NCBI GenBank assembly: GCA_036758285.1 | Contig: DAIOWV010000068.1 | Coordinates: forward strand, 1-13,301 | Length of the DNA: 13,301 bases | From: Taishania sp036758285 | GTDB lineage: Bacteria; Bacteroidota; Bacteroidia; Flavobacteriales_D; Crocinitomicaceae | Reading direction: 5' to 3' | Notes under the pieces: model-generated | Told to the model about the DNA's origin: nothing | The model's database searches: none | What the model saw: the letters and a program-made list of their open reading frames with translations, nothing else | Part shown: one piece after another, positions 5,463-13,301 of the stretch | Numbering within the stretch: position 1 is the stretch's first letter | Layout: every line of letters begins with the position of its first letter | Made by a program: the position numbers and the translations under genes

Positions 5463-8360
5463 ATGAAAAAAAGGGTTAAATTTTTTGTATTTATTAGTCT
5501 AGTTTTAGTAACTATCCCACTTCTTTTTTCATTTTTTAAAATCGAGAATTCAAAAACAAACAACACTAATCCTAGTTGGGCTGAGCAAAAATTAGCAGAA
5601 TTAACTTTGGAACAAAAAATAGGTCAATTTTTCATGATAGCTGCATATCCATCAAAAGGTGATGCACATATGAATGAAATTGAAAAAACGATAAAAGAAA
5701 ATGGTATTGGTAGCGTAATTTGGTTTCCAACTACTAAAGAAAATTATTTAAAATACGCTGATAAGTTACAACAATCGTCATCTCTTCCACTCTTTTATGC
5801 CCTTGATGCTGAATGGGGAGTAAGTATGAGAATGGAAAATGAAACTCGCTTTCCCTATGCTTATTCCATTGGAGCTGCAAATGATTTAGCTTTATCTGAA
5901 AAATTAGCTGAAATGATGGCTTACGAATGTTCAGAATTAGGCTTTCAATTCAATTTCAGCCCTGTAGCTGATGTTAATTCAAATCCTAATAATCCTGTAA
6001 TTGGCTTCCGATCTTTTGGGGAAGATCCTGGATTAGTTGGAAAACAAGTTGCTGCGTTTGTCAAAGGATTTGAAAAAAGTGGAGTTTACTCAAGTATAAA
6101 ACACTTTCCTGGACATGGTGACACAGATAAAGATTCACATTTCAATTTACCAACTATATCAAAATCCGTTGAAGAATTAATTCATAACGACTGGATCCCA
6201 TTTAAAGAGGGAATAAAAGCTGGCGCAACCTCTGTAATGGTCGGTCATTTAAATGTACCATCACTAGACTCTAGCGGAACACCTAGTAGCCTTTCAAAGC
6301 CTATAATTCAAGACTATTTAAGAGGACAGTTAGGATTTAAGGGAATTATTATTTCTGATGCCCTGAATATGAAAGCAGTATCAGATAAATATGGAAAAAC
6401 GGAAGTTGCAGTAAAAGCGTTTGAAGCTGGTTGTGACATTTTGGTTTACTCTGAAAATGTAAAAGAAGCAATCCAATTAATTAAAAAGAAAGTAGAAAAA
6501 GGTGAAATTTCTGAAAAGGAAATCAATGAAAGATGCTTAAAACTATTAAAATTAAAAGAGAAAAGTTTCATTAAACCAGTAAAAGGGAAATCCTTTACAA
6601 AAGGTGAAGAAGACTGGGCAAGAAATCAAACGTTTGAAAAAAGTACAACATTACTTAAAAACATTGAAAATGAACTTCCTTACAGTGATTTAAGCAGAAG
6701 AACATTACATATTTCTGTTGGAACTTTACCAGATGAATTTATTTCTATTTCAAATGAATATGCGCCTTTGGATAGAATTAACTACTCATTTCAGGAAGTT
6801 GAAAAAGGTATTACAAACTTAAAAACAGATGAATATCAAAAAGTAATTGTTACTCTTCATGCAACTACTGTTAGATCAAAAGATAATTTTGGAATTCCTA
6901 AAAACATAGGCCCATTTTTAAAATCGATTTCTTCAAAATGTGAAGTCACTCTTGTTTTATTTGGAAATCCACTAGCATTAAATCAAATTTCTGATTTGAC
7001 AACTACTCATGCTGTAATTGTAGCCTATGAAAACAATAAATTTGTTCAAAATAGAGTTGCTCAAATGATCTTTGGAGCAATTCCATTTTCAGGGAAGTTG
7101 ACTTCGACAATCAACAATGAATATCACAAAGGTATTGGTATTACTACTAGTTATAATGGACGACTAAAGTTTTCTCAACCAGAAGAAGTTGGCGTAGACC
7201 CTAAAAAACTTGAAGAAATCGACCTCGTTATCAATCAAGCAATTAATGACAAAGCATTCCCTGGTTGTCAAATAGTAGCAGCTGTTGATGGGAAAATATT
7301 CTTTCGTAAGAATTATGGTAGCCATCAATATGATAATCGTATGGTCGAAAATGATGACATCTACGATTTGGCCTCTATCACGAAAGTTGCTGCATCAACG
7401 ACAGCTTTAATGAAATTACAATCCGAAGGAAAATTCACTTTGGACAAAAAACTGAGTGATTATTTACCAAACTTAACCTCAGATTATCCCATGGGGCAAT
7501 TAAAGCTTCGTGAAATGATGGCACATCAAGCTGGATTAAAAGCCTGGATTCCTTTTTATAAACAAACACAAATAGATGGAAAACTAAATCCAGAATGGTA
7601 TACAAAAAATGCAACAAAGAATTACTCGCAAGTTGCCAATAATGTCTTTATTAAATCTCAGTATGCTGATACCATCAGAAAAATAATATTATCTCAACCA
7701 TTAGGTCCAAAAAAATACTTGTACAGCGATTTAGGATATTATTTTGTAAAAGCAATTATTGAGCAAGAATCTGGAAAAAATTTGGATCAATTTCTCTTTG
7801 ATGAAGTTTACTCTAAAATGGGATTGCATTATACTACTTACAATCCGCTTAATACAATAAAACCAGATAAAATTGTAGCAACTGAAGATGATAAAATTTA
7901 TCGTAACCAACTTATAACAGGATATGTTCACGACCCAGGAGCAGCAATGATTGGTGGTGTTGGTGGTCATGCAGGTTTGTTTTCAAATGCTACTGAATTA
8001 GCCGCAATTTTTCAAATGTTCCTTAACAAAGGGAATTATGGTGGAATCCAAATACTTGATCCAAAAGTAATCTCTGAATATACAAAAGTTCAATATTCAG
8101 GAAACAGAAGAGGAGCTGGATTTGACAAACCAGTATTAGTAAAAGGTGGTGGAACATGTGATGAAAGCTCTTCATTCGAAAGCTATGGTCATTCGGGATT
8201 TACGGGTACAGTGGCATGGGCAGATCCAAAAAACGGGTTGAATTATGTCTTTCTATCAAACCGTGTTTTTCCAGATGCTGAAAATAAAAAACTAATTTCA
8301 ATGGGCACACGAAGTAAAGTTCAAAAGATATTAAATGAAGCACTAAAAAATAAAAAATAA
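5463..8360 (+). CDS. Exported GH3 beta-N-acetylglucosaminidase fused to a beta-lactamase-family serine hydrolase
   Basis: This is a 965-residue two-enzyme protein. An N-terminal hydrophobic segment (~residues 5-25, no lipobox Cys) directs it out of the cytoplasm. Residues ~40-375 are a NagZ-like GH3 domain. KHFPGHGDT at 213-221 is followed by D224-S-H226, which matches the Asp-His acid/base dyad of NagZ enzymes, and D299 in IIISDALNMKAV is the expected nucleophile. Residues ~380-565 resemble a degenerate GH3 C-terminal sandwich. Residues ~575-955 are a beta-lactamase-family domain with S638-I-T-K641 (SxxK), Y754-S-D756 (YxN-like) and H910-S-G-F-T-G-T (KTG-like). Such domains act as esterases, D-aminopeptidases or amidases as well as lactamases. 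Both catalytic centres look intact. The likely role is processing of peptidoglycan fragments: GlcNAc removal by the first domain, with a second cut whose nature is uncertain. An imperfect -7 element (TAATTTCG, 5426-5433) lies upstream. Confidence 0.9.
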   Translation: MKKRVKFFVFISLVLVTIPLLFSFFKIENSKTNNTNPSWAEQKLAELTLEQKIGQFFMIAAYPSKGDAHMNEIEKTIKENGIGSVIWFPTTKENYLKYADKLQQSSSLPLFYALDAEWGVSMRMENETRFPYAYSIGAANDLALSEKLAEMMAYECSELGFQFNFSPVADVNSNPNNPVIGFRSFGEDPGLVGKQVAAFVKGFEKSGVYSSIKHFPGHGDTDKDSHFNLPTISKSVEELIHNDWIPFKEGIKAGATSVMVGHLNVPSLDSSGTPSSLSKPIIQDYLRGQLGFKGIIISDALNMKAVSDKYGKTEVAVKAFEAGCDILVYSENVKEAIQLIKKKVEKGEISEKEINERCLKLLKLKEKSFIKPVKGKSFTKGEEDWARNQTFEKSTTLLKNIENELPYSDLSRRTLHISVGTLPDEFISISNEYAPLDRINYSFQEVEKGITNLKTDEYQKVIVTLHATTVRSKDNFGIPKNIGPFLKSISSKCEVTLVLFGNPLALNQISDLTTTHAVIVAYENNKFVQNRVAQMIFGAIPFSGKLTSTINNEYHKGIGITTSYNGRLKFSQPEEVGVDPKKLEEIDLVINQAINDKAFPGCQIVAAVDGKIFFRKNYGSHQYDNRMVENDDIYDLASITKVAASTTALMKLQSEGKFTLDKKLSDYLPNLTSDYPMGQLKLREMMAHQAGLKAWIPFYKQTQIDGKLNPEWYTKNATKNYSQVANNVFIKSQYADTIRKIILSQPLGPKKYLYSDLGYYFVKAIIEQESGKNLDQFLFDEVYSKMGLHYTTYNPLNTIKPDKIVATEDDKIYRNQLITGYVHDPGAAMIGGVGGHAGLFSNATELAAIFQMFLNKGNYGGIQILDPKVISEYTKVQYSGNRRGAGFDKPVLVKGGGTCDESSSFESYGHSGFTGTVAWADPKNGLNYVFLSNRVFPDAENKKLISMGTRSKVQKILNEALKNKK

Positions 8361-8362
8361 AA

Positions 8363-8395
8363 TTTGTTTCATAATATATAATTTTCATACTTTAG
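8363..8395 (+). promoter_or_regulatory. Putative Bacteroidota promoter for the PKD protein
   Basis: TTTG at 8363-8366 is followed after 21 nt by TACTTTAG at 8388-8395. This fits the -33/-7 layout of Bacteroidota promoters with one mismatch in the -7 box. It begins directly after the stop codon of the upstream gene and would give a leader of about 50 nt. It suggests the PKD gene is transcribed on its own, although read-through from upstream is possible. Confidence 0.35.
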
Positions 8396-8450
8396 CAGTA
8401 GCATTAGAATATAAAACCTAAAGAATATTCTAAAAGCTAAAGATTTGAAT

Positions 8451-11400
8451 ATGAATAGCGCTACTAAGTACTTGTTAACCTTCACCTTATACTTATTTCA
8501 GATAAGTAACATTTTCTCTCAATGTAATGAAATTCCAACGGGTGAACAATTACAGGTAATTAACCCTTCATTTGAGGGACCTCGTGATGCGCATATTACT
8601 CCTGCACCATGGAGCACATGTGGTATTACTCCCGATACTCAACCTGGAAGTTGGGGAATAACTTTACCTCCATCAGAAGGAAATAGCTATGTTGGTTTTG
8701 TTAATGGTGGACCAGCTTGGCTTGAAGGTGCTTCACAAGCCTTAAGTGGAAATATGATTGCTGGGGTTGAATACACTTTTACCATAGACTTAGCCTCAAC
8801 AAACGCTAATCAAGGAGGTATTATTCCAGCACCTACATTTCTAGAAATATTTGGTTCTCATAACATTTGTAATAAACAGGAGTTTTTATGGAGTTCCCCT
8901 GTAATAAGTCATACAAATTGGCAAACTTACACAGTTACATTTACTCCAACTCAAAACTATTCCAATATTTATTTTGCGATAGGGACTACAAGTCCTTATA
9001 TGTCGTACATTTTATTAGATAACATTACTCCGATTGTTCCCAATATACCGACTATTGAAATTACATCCCATACAAATGGGGAACCTGATGGATGTGCTTT
9101 TATTATTTCAGGTGAAATCTCTTTACCTCTTGCTGATTCTATAGTTTTAACAGGTCCATTTATAGAATCTCCTATTAGAGCAAATGTATCAGGAGTAAAT
9201 TGGAATCAAACTATTAATTTCACCAGTACAGGTTTACAGACAATTTATGTTAGAATACACTATGTAGACGTTGCTACAGGAGTTAATGCCTGCTCTAATG
9301 ATTCTGTAAGTGTTCAGGTTTCTTCACCAATCATTGGTTATGAAACAGTAGATCATTGTTTCAATACGACGACGACATTTAATGACACCAGCTTTGTATT
9401 AGGAGTAGGTTCAATCGTAAGTTGGGAATGGGATTTTGGAGATGGAAATATCTCTACAAGCCAACATCCAAATCATTTATATTCCAACCCAGGAACATAC
9501 ACAACAGCTTTAACAGTCAAAGATCAGAACGATTGTTCAACTTCATTGACTAAACAAATAATAGTCCATGAACTTCCTGTTGCTAATTTTACTTATACAA
9601 ATGCATGCGATTTAGATGATGTGACTTTTAGTTCTACCTCTTCTGTAAGCTCTGGCACGATAGACCAGTATTCTTGGGATGTTCAAAATGATGGTATAGT
9701 TGACTATATTACTTCAAATGGAAATCATACCTATCCTGCTGATGGAAGTTATGACATCCAACTTATTGTTGAATCAAACAATGGGTGTAGTGATACAATT
9801 ACTCAAACAATAACAGTCTATCCATTACCTATTGCCGATTTTAACTTCACCAATGCTTGCGACAATCAAAACGTTATACTATCATCTACATCGACTGTAA
9901 GTAGTGGGGCTATTAGCCAACATTTATGGGATGTAGAAAATGATGGGGTTATTGATTACACCGCCTCAAATATTAGTCACATTTTTCCTTCTGCTGGAAA
10001 CCACACAGTTTCATTAATTGCAATTTCTGAGAACAATTGTAGAGATACAATTTCACAAACAATTACAATTTTCCCTTTACCTGCTGCAGATTTCAATTTT
10101 ACAAATGCATGTGATCAAGATGAAGTGACTTTTAGTGATACTTCAACTATTAGTTCTGGAACAATTATTCAAACTTTGTGGGATATCGAAAATAATGGAT
10201 CGATAGATTATACCACAAATAATGGGACACATACCTTTCAAAATGATGGGGTCCATAACATAACATTAATTGCAATTTCAAACAATAATTGTAGAGATAC
10301 AATTACAAAACCAGTAACTGTTTACCCTCTTCCGGCTGCTAACTTTACATTTTCAAATGCATGCAACCAAGAAGATGTTACATTTAATTCAACTTCAACT
10401 GTTAGCTCCGGAACTATTGATCAATATTTTTGGGATGTTCAAAATGACGGTGTAATTGACTTTACTTCTTCAGTTGGAAACCACACCTACCCTTCTGATG
10501 GTAATTATGATATTCAGCACATTGTTGAAACAAATTTTGGATGTAGAGATACAATTGTTCAAACGATAACAGTATTTCCTTTACCAATAGCGAATTATAG
10601 CTTCATTAACGCATGTGATAATGAAAGTTTAACGTTTAATTCATTAGCTTCTATTACTTCCGGGACTATTGTTCAAACTTTTTGGGATGTTCAAAATGAT
10701 GGAAGTATTGAATATAACTCAACAAATGGAAATCACACATACCCAAGTCATGGTAGATACGATTTAACACAGATAGTGGTTTCAAACAACGGTTGCTATG
10801 ATACAATTACACAAGAAGTAATTGTATATCCATTACCTTTAGCTAATTGGAACACAACACCTGTTTGCGAAGGAATTTCAACAATTTATAATAATACTTC
10901 AACAATTACTAATGTTGATAACGATATGATAACATCGTGGAATTGGACTTTTGGCGATGGTACTACTTCAACCTTACAAAATCCAACTCACACTTTTAAT
11001 AATGAAAATGTATATACAACTCAGTTAATTGCTACATCAAACTATGGTTGTAAAGATACATTTATCAACAGTGCAACTGTATGGCCTTTACCTGTAGTAA
11101 ACTTTTCCCCAACAGACGTGTGTTTAGAATTTTTAACTGATTTTCAAGACTTATCAACTATTTCAAATACTTATACTTCGAACTCAATCAATCAATGGGA
11201 ATGGAGTTTTGGAGATTTGACAGGAGTAACAATGAACAATCAAAATCCATCTTATGCTTATTTAAATGATGGAAATTACAATGCTAAATTGATAGTAACT
11301 TCAAATCATGGATGTAAGGATTCTGCAACTCTAATCGTTACAGTTCATCCTAAACCAGTTGCTAGTTTTACAGGTGTAAATTTATCAGGATGTGCTCCAA

Positions 11401-12176
11401 TATGCCCATTACTTTCCTCAACATCCACGATCAACAACCCTTCTTCTATAATGCAATATATTTGGAAGTTGAGTAATGGAACGACACACTCCTCAAACTC
11501 GATTGATTACAGAGTGTGTTTAGATAATGTAACTACTTCAACCAGAAATTACGATGTTCAATTAACAACTATTTCAAATCAAGGATGTACAGATAGTATT
11601 TTAATTAATAATTTTATTTCGGTTTATCACAATCCTATAGCTAGTTTCAACTTTGATCCTTATGAACTTAGCACTTACAATGAAGTGGCTAAAATGACAA
11701 ATAATTCAATTGGAGGACAGACCTACATTTGGAACTTTGGTGATAAAAGTCCAGGTTCAACAGAAATTAATCCAACTCATGCATTTCCACATGACAAAGG
11801 TGATGCTTACATAATTACCTTGATTACGATTTCTTCTGAAGGCTGTATTGATTCTACTAGCGCTCCTATCAACGTTAAAGATGAAGAAATTTTCTATATC
11901 CCAAATACTTTTACACCCGATGGCGATATGTTTAACCAAACATTTAACCCAATTTTCACCACGGGGTATGATCCTTATGATTACCAATTATTAATCTTCA
12001 ATAGATGGGGAGAAACAATTTATGAATCCAAAAATGATGAAATAGGTTGGGACGGTACTTATGCTGCTAATGGAAGACTTTGTCAAGATGGAACTTACAC
12101 ATGGAGGATTGAATTTAAAACTCGTCGTACAGATGAAAGAAAAGTATATTCAGGTCATGTTAACTTATTAAGATAA
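8451..12176 (+). CDS. PKD-repeat surface protein with T9SS type B C-terminal sorting domain
   Basis: This is a 1241-residue secreted protein. An in-frame TTG at 8445 would add two residues, but I prefer the ATG at 8451, which opens the signal peptide directly (MNSATKYLLTFTLYLFQ, cleavage near NIFS/Q). Residues ~22-190 look like a jelly-roll carbohydrate-binding-type domain (VINPSFEGPRD, later YTFTIDLAS and ILLDNITP). Residues ~195-290 look Ig-like. Ten PKD-type domains follow at ~292-1143. The first has the classic WEWDFGDG, domains two to six form an exact 84-residue array, and seven to ten return to forms such as WNWTFGDGT and YIWNFGDK. Residues ~1148-1241 are the gliding-motility-type (type B) sorting domain: FYIPNTFTPDGDMFN, LLIFNRWGETIYES, GWDGTYAANG and DGTYTWRIEF. 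T9SS substrates of this kind cross the outer membrane and are displayed or released. The ligand is unknown. No PorP/SprF-like partner gene lies next to it. Confidence 0.92.
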   Translation: MNSATKYLLTFTLYLFQISNIFSQCNEIPTGEQLQVINPSFEGPRDAHITPAPWSTCGITPDTQPGSWGITLPPSEGNSYVGFVNGGPAWLEGASQALSGNMIAGVEYTFTIDLASTNANQGGIIPAPTFLEIFGSHNICNKQEFLWSSPVISHTNWQTYTVTFTPTQNYSNIYFAIGTTSPYMSYILLDNITPIVPNIPTIEITSHTNGEPDGCAFIISGEISLPLADSIVLTGPFIESPIRANVSGVNWNQTINFTSTGLQTIYVRIHYVDVATGVNACSNDSVSVQVSSPIIGYETVDHCFNTTTTFNDTSFVLGVGSIVSWEWDFGDGNISTSQHPNHLYSNPGTYTTALTVKDQNDCSTSLTKQIIVHELPVANFTYTNACDLDDVTFSSTSSVSSGTIDQYSWDVQNDGIVDYITSNGNHTYPADGSYDIQLIVESNNGCSDTITQTITVYPLPIADFNFTNACDNQNVILSSTSTVSSGAISQHLWDVENDGVIDYTASNISHIFPSAGNHTVSLIAISENNCRDTISQTITIFPLPAADFNFTNACDQDEVTFSDTSTISSGTIIQTLWDIENNGSIDYTTNNGTHTFQNDGVHNITLIAISNNNCRDTITKPVTVYPLPAANFTFSNACNQEDVTFNSTSTVSSGTIDQYFWDVQNDGVIDFTSSVGNHTYPSDGNYDIQHIVETNFGCRDTIVQTITVFPLPIANYSFINACDNESLTFNSLASITSGTIVQTFWDVQNDGSIEYNSTNGNHTYPSHGRYDLTQIVVSNNGCYDTITQEVIVYPLPLANWNTTPVCEGISTIYNNTSTITNVDNDMITSWNWTFGDGTTSTLQNPTHTFNNENVYTTQLIATSNYGCKDTFINSATVWPLPVVNFSPTDVCLEFLTDFQDLSTISNTYTSNSINQWEWSFGDLTGVTMNNQNPSYAYLNDGNYNAKLIVTSNHGCKDSATLIVTVHPKPVASFTGVNLSGCAPICPLLSSTSTINNPSSIMQYIWKLSNGTTHSSNSIDYRVCLDNVTTSTRNYDVQLTTISNQGCTDSILINNFISVYHNPIASFNFDPYELSTYNEVAKMTNNSIGGQTYIWNFGDKSPGSTEINPTHAFPHDKGDAYIITLITISSEGCIDSTSAPINVKDEEIFYIPNTFTPDGDMFNQTFNPIFTTGYDPYDYQLLIFNRWGETIYESKNDEIGWDGTYAANGRLCQDGTYTWRIEFKTRRTDERKVYSGHVNLLR
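9573..10832 (+). repeat. Five tandem 84-residue (252-bp) PKD units
   Basis: Units start at 9573, 9825, 10077, 10329 and 10581 and are all exactly 252 nt, with no insertion or deletion. Each opens with LP[VIA]A[ND], has Cys at unit position 12 (usually in NAC) and Cys at position 72 (GC or NC), and ends at the next LP. The usual WDFGDG is replaced by WD[VI][QE]N[DN]G followed by [ID][DE][YF]. At the protein level unit 2 resembles unit 5 of the ten-domain series (both GTIDQY and NHTYP), and units 3 and 4 resemble each other (ADFNFTNACD, LIAIS, NNCRDTI), which hints at block duplication. Confidence 0.9.
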
Positions 12177-12208
12177 ATAGAGTTTGATATCTTGATCATT
12201 TATTTTCA

Positions 12209-12233
12209 ATCTTAAAAATAAGATAAGTTTTTT
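12209..12233 (+). terminator. Possible weak intrinsic terminator after the PKD gene
   Basis: A perfect 6-bp stem (ATCTTA, loop AAAA, TAAGAT; 12209-12224) is followed closely by six Ts at 12228-12233. It lies 33 nt after the stop codon. The stem has only one G-C pair, so it would be weak, and the position is the main argument for it. Confidence 0.35.
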
Positions 12234-12287
12234 CTGAGTAATTTGTTAACAAACCTAGATTAGTACCGAAAGATTCTAATTATATCC

Positions 12288-12295
12288 TATCTTTG
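12288..12295 (+). promoter_or_regulatory. Putative Bacteroidota -7 element for the PLP enzyme gene
   Basis: TATCTTTG matches TAnnTTTG exactly and would give a leader of about 65-70 nt before the ATG at 12369. No good TTTG -33 box lies at normal spacing. I looked in this leader for a SAM riboswitch, as might be expected before a methionine gene, and saw no matching core. Confidence 0.45.
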
Positions 12296-12368
12296 AATTT
12301 AGAGATAAATGATTCGTTATTCTCGTTATTAAATTCTTATCGTTTAATTATTTGGAAATTATATAAAT

Positions 12369-13301
12369 ATGAAATTCGGAACAAAAGCAATTCATGCTGG
12401 AATTGAGCCAGATCCAACTACAGGAGCAATTATGACTCCTATTTATCAAACATCTACGTATGTTCAAGAATCTCCAGGAGTGAATAAAGGTTATGGATAT
12501 GCGAGAGGAAAAAATCCAACGAGAGAAACATTACAAGCAAATTTAGCTGCATTAGAGAACGGAAAGTATTGTGTATGCTTTAGTAGTGGTGTAGCAGCAA
12601 CAGATGCTGTAGTCAAACTTTTAAGCCCAGGTGATGAAGTAATAACTGGAAATGATTTATATGGTGGAACATATAGATTATTCGTCAATTTATATGAGAA
12701 GTTTGGTATAAAATTTCATTTTGTTGATTTGACAAATGTTGAAAATATTCATGCACACATCAATTCAAAAACTAAATTGATTTGGGCAGAAACACCAACA
12801 AATCCAACAATGCAAATAATTGATATTGAAGCATTATCAAAAGTGGCAAAACAAAACAACTTGATAATGGTTGCTGATAACACATTTGCATCACCTTATT
12901 TACAAAACCCTTTGGATTTAGGAGCTGATATCGTAATGCATTCAGTAACAAAATACCTTGGCGGACATTCAGATGTTGTAATGGGAGCTTTAATTACAAA
13001 CGATGAAAAATTACATCAGCAATTGTATTTCATTTTAAATTCTTCAGGAGCAAATCCAGGTCCAATGGATTCTTTTTTAGTGCTTAGAGGAATTAAGACA
13101 TTACATTTAAGAATGGAACGCCATTGTCAAAATGGAAGGAAAATAGCTGAATACTTAAAAAATCATCCAAAAATTGAAAAAGTGTATTGGCCAGGATTTC
13201 CTGAACATCCAAATCATGAAATTGCAAAAAAACAAATGAAAGATTTTGGAGGTATGATTTCAATTGTATTAAAGGATAAGTCTATTGAAAATACGTTTAA
13301 A
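12369..13301 (+). CDS. metB: Cystathionine gamma-synthase/lyase family PLP enzyme (3' end outside window)
   Basis: The first 311 codons are present; the family is usually about 380-390 residues, so some 70-80 are missing. This cytoplasmic PLP enzyme acts in transsulfuration, either joining an activated homoserine and cysteine to form cystathionine (MetB) or cleaving cystathionine (gamma-lyase). Visible family features are MKFGTKAIHAG at the start, YARGKNPT with Y44 and R46, SSGVAA at 72-77, Y98 in DLYGGTYR, D170 in VADNTFASPYLQNP, and the PLP lysine K195 in HSVTKYLGGHSD. These line up with Tyr46, Arg48, Tyr101, Asp173 and Lys198 of E. coli MetB at a constant offset of about three. NSSGANPGPMDSFLVLRGIKTL also fits the family. 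The residues that best separate synthase from lyase lie in the missing C-terminus, so metB is the likelier but unproven name. Confidence 0.85.
   Translation, partial: MKFGTKAIHAGIEPDPTTGAIMTPIYQTSTYVQESPGVNKGYGYARGKNPTRETLQANLAALENGKYCVCFSSGVAATDAVVKLLSPGDEVITGNDLYGGTYRLFVNLYEKFGIKFHFVDLTNVENIHAHINSKTKLIWAETPTNPTMQIIDIEALSKVAKQNNLIMVADNTFASPYLQNPLDLGADIVMHSVTKYLGGHSDVVMGALITNDEKLHQQLYFILNSSGANPGPMDSFLVLRGIKTLHLRMERHCQNGRKIAEYLKNHPKIEKVYWPGFPEHPNHEIAKKQMKDFGGMISIVLKDKSIENTFK

Noticed and set aside
7435..8388. Minus-strand open frames opposite the serine-hydrolase domain
   Set aside because: They are antisense to a clearly coding region with intact active-site motifs, and have low-complexity translations with no family resemblance.
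8445..8450. TTG start two codons upstream of the PKD protein ATG
   Set aside because: It adds only two residues (MN), has no better ribosome-binding context, and the ATG at 8451 opens a normal signal peptide.
12296..12368. Possible SAM riboswitch in the leader of the PLP enzyme gene
   Set aside because: The leader is short and very AT-rich, and I could not find the conserved cores of the SAM riboswitch classes I know.
11757..12688. Minus-strand open frames opposite the T9SS sorting domain and the PLP enzyme
   Set aside because: Both lie antisense to confidently identified proteins and show no features of their own.

Overview
The window looks like the chromosome of a member of the Bacteroidota, most likely Flavobacteriales. 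It is strongly A+T-rich and has a lean layout. Two secreted proteins fit the type IX secretion system (T9SS): one ends in a clear type B (gliding-motility-type) sorting domain, and the other is a large repeat adhesin whose C-terminus lies outside the window. Several genes are preceded by the Bacteroidota -7 element TAnnTTTG instead of an E. coli-type -10, and purine-rich Shine-Dalgarno sequences are not obvious. I cannot assign a genus. The small carboxypeptidase-regulatory-like protein and the style of the PKD protein would fit a Crocinitomicaceae/Fluviicola-type organism, but that is only an impression.

Layout. Positions 1-2434 (minus strand) hold the first ~811 codons of a giant surface protein: a signal peptide, two copies of a ~365-residue unit opening with YWVGG, a short Ig-like stretch, then hyalin (HYR) repeats running off the left edge. 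A run of 100 Ns (898-997) interrupts it. A 466-bp AT-rich divergent region separates it from the plus-strand genes. These are a membrane-spanning regulator with periplasmic TPRs and a cytoplasmic AraC-type DNA-binding domain (2901-4496); a small exported protein of unknown function (4651-5358); an exported fusion of a NagZ-like GH3 N-acetylglucosaminidase with a beta-lactamase-family serine hydrolase (5463-8360); a 1241-residue PKD-repeat protein with a T9SS type B sorting domain (8451-12176); and a PLP enzyme of the cystathionine gamma-synthase/lyase family cut by the right edge (12369-13301).

How the genes relate. Four of the six products act at or beyond the cell surface (adhesin, small exported protein, peptidoglycan-recycling-type enzyme, PKD protein). 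The regulator could sense something in the periplasm and is placed to control the divergent adhesin, but this is inferred from position only. The metabolic gene at the right end has its own promoter-like element and looks unrelated.

The strongest direct observation concerns the N-run. Each side of it carries exactly 55 nt identical to the other copy of the internal repeat, which is what a k=55 de Bruijn assembly leaves at a collapsed repeat. It implies that the real gap is about 511 nt, that the reading frame is intact, and that the two repeat copies share an identical block of about 621 bp. I did not find a convincing new multi-gene system. The other genes are recognisable families, with some unusual architectures listed in the findings.
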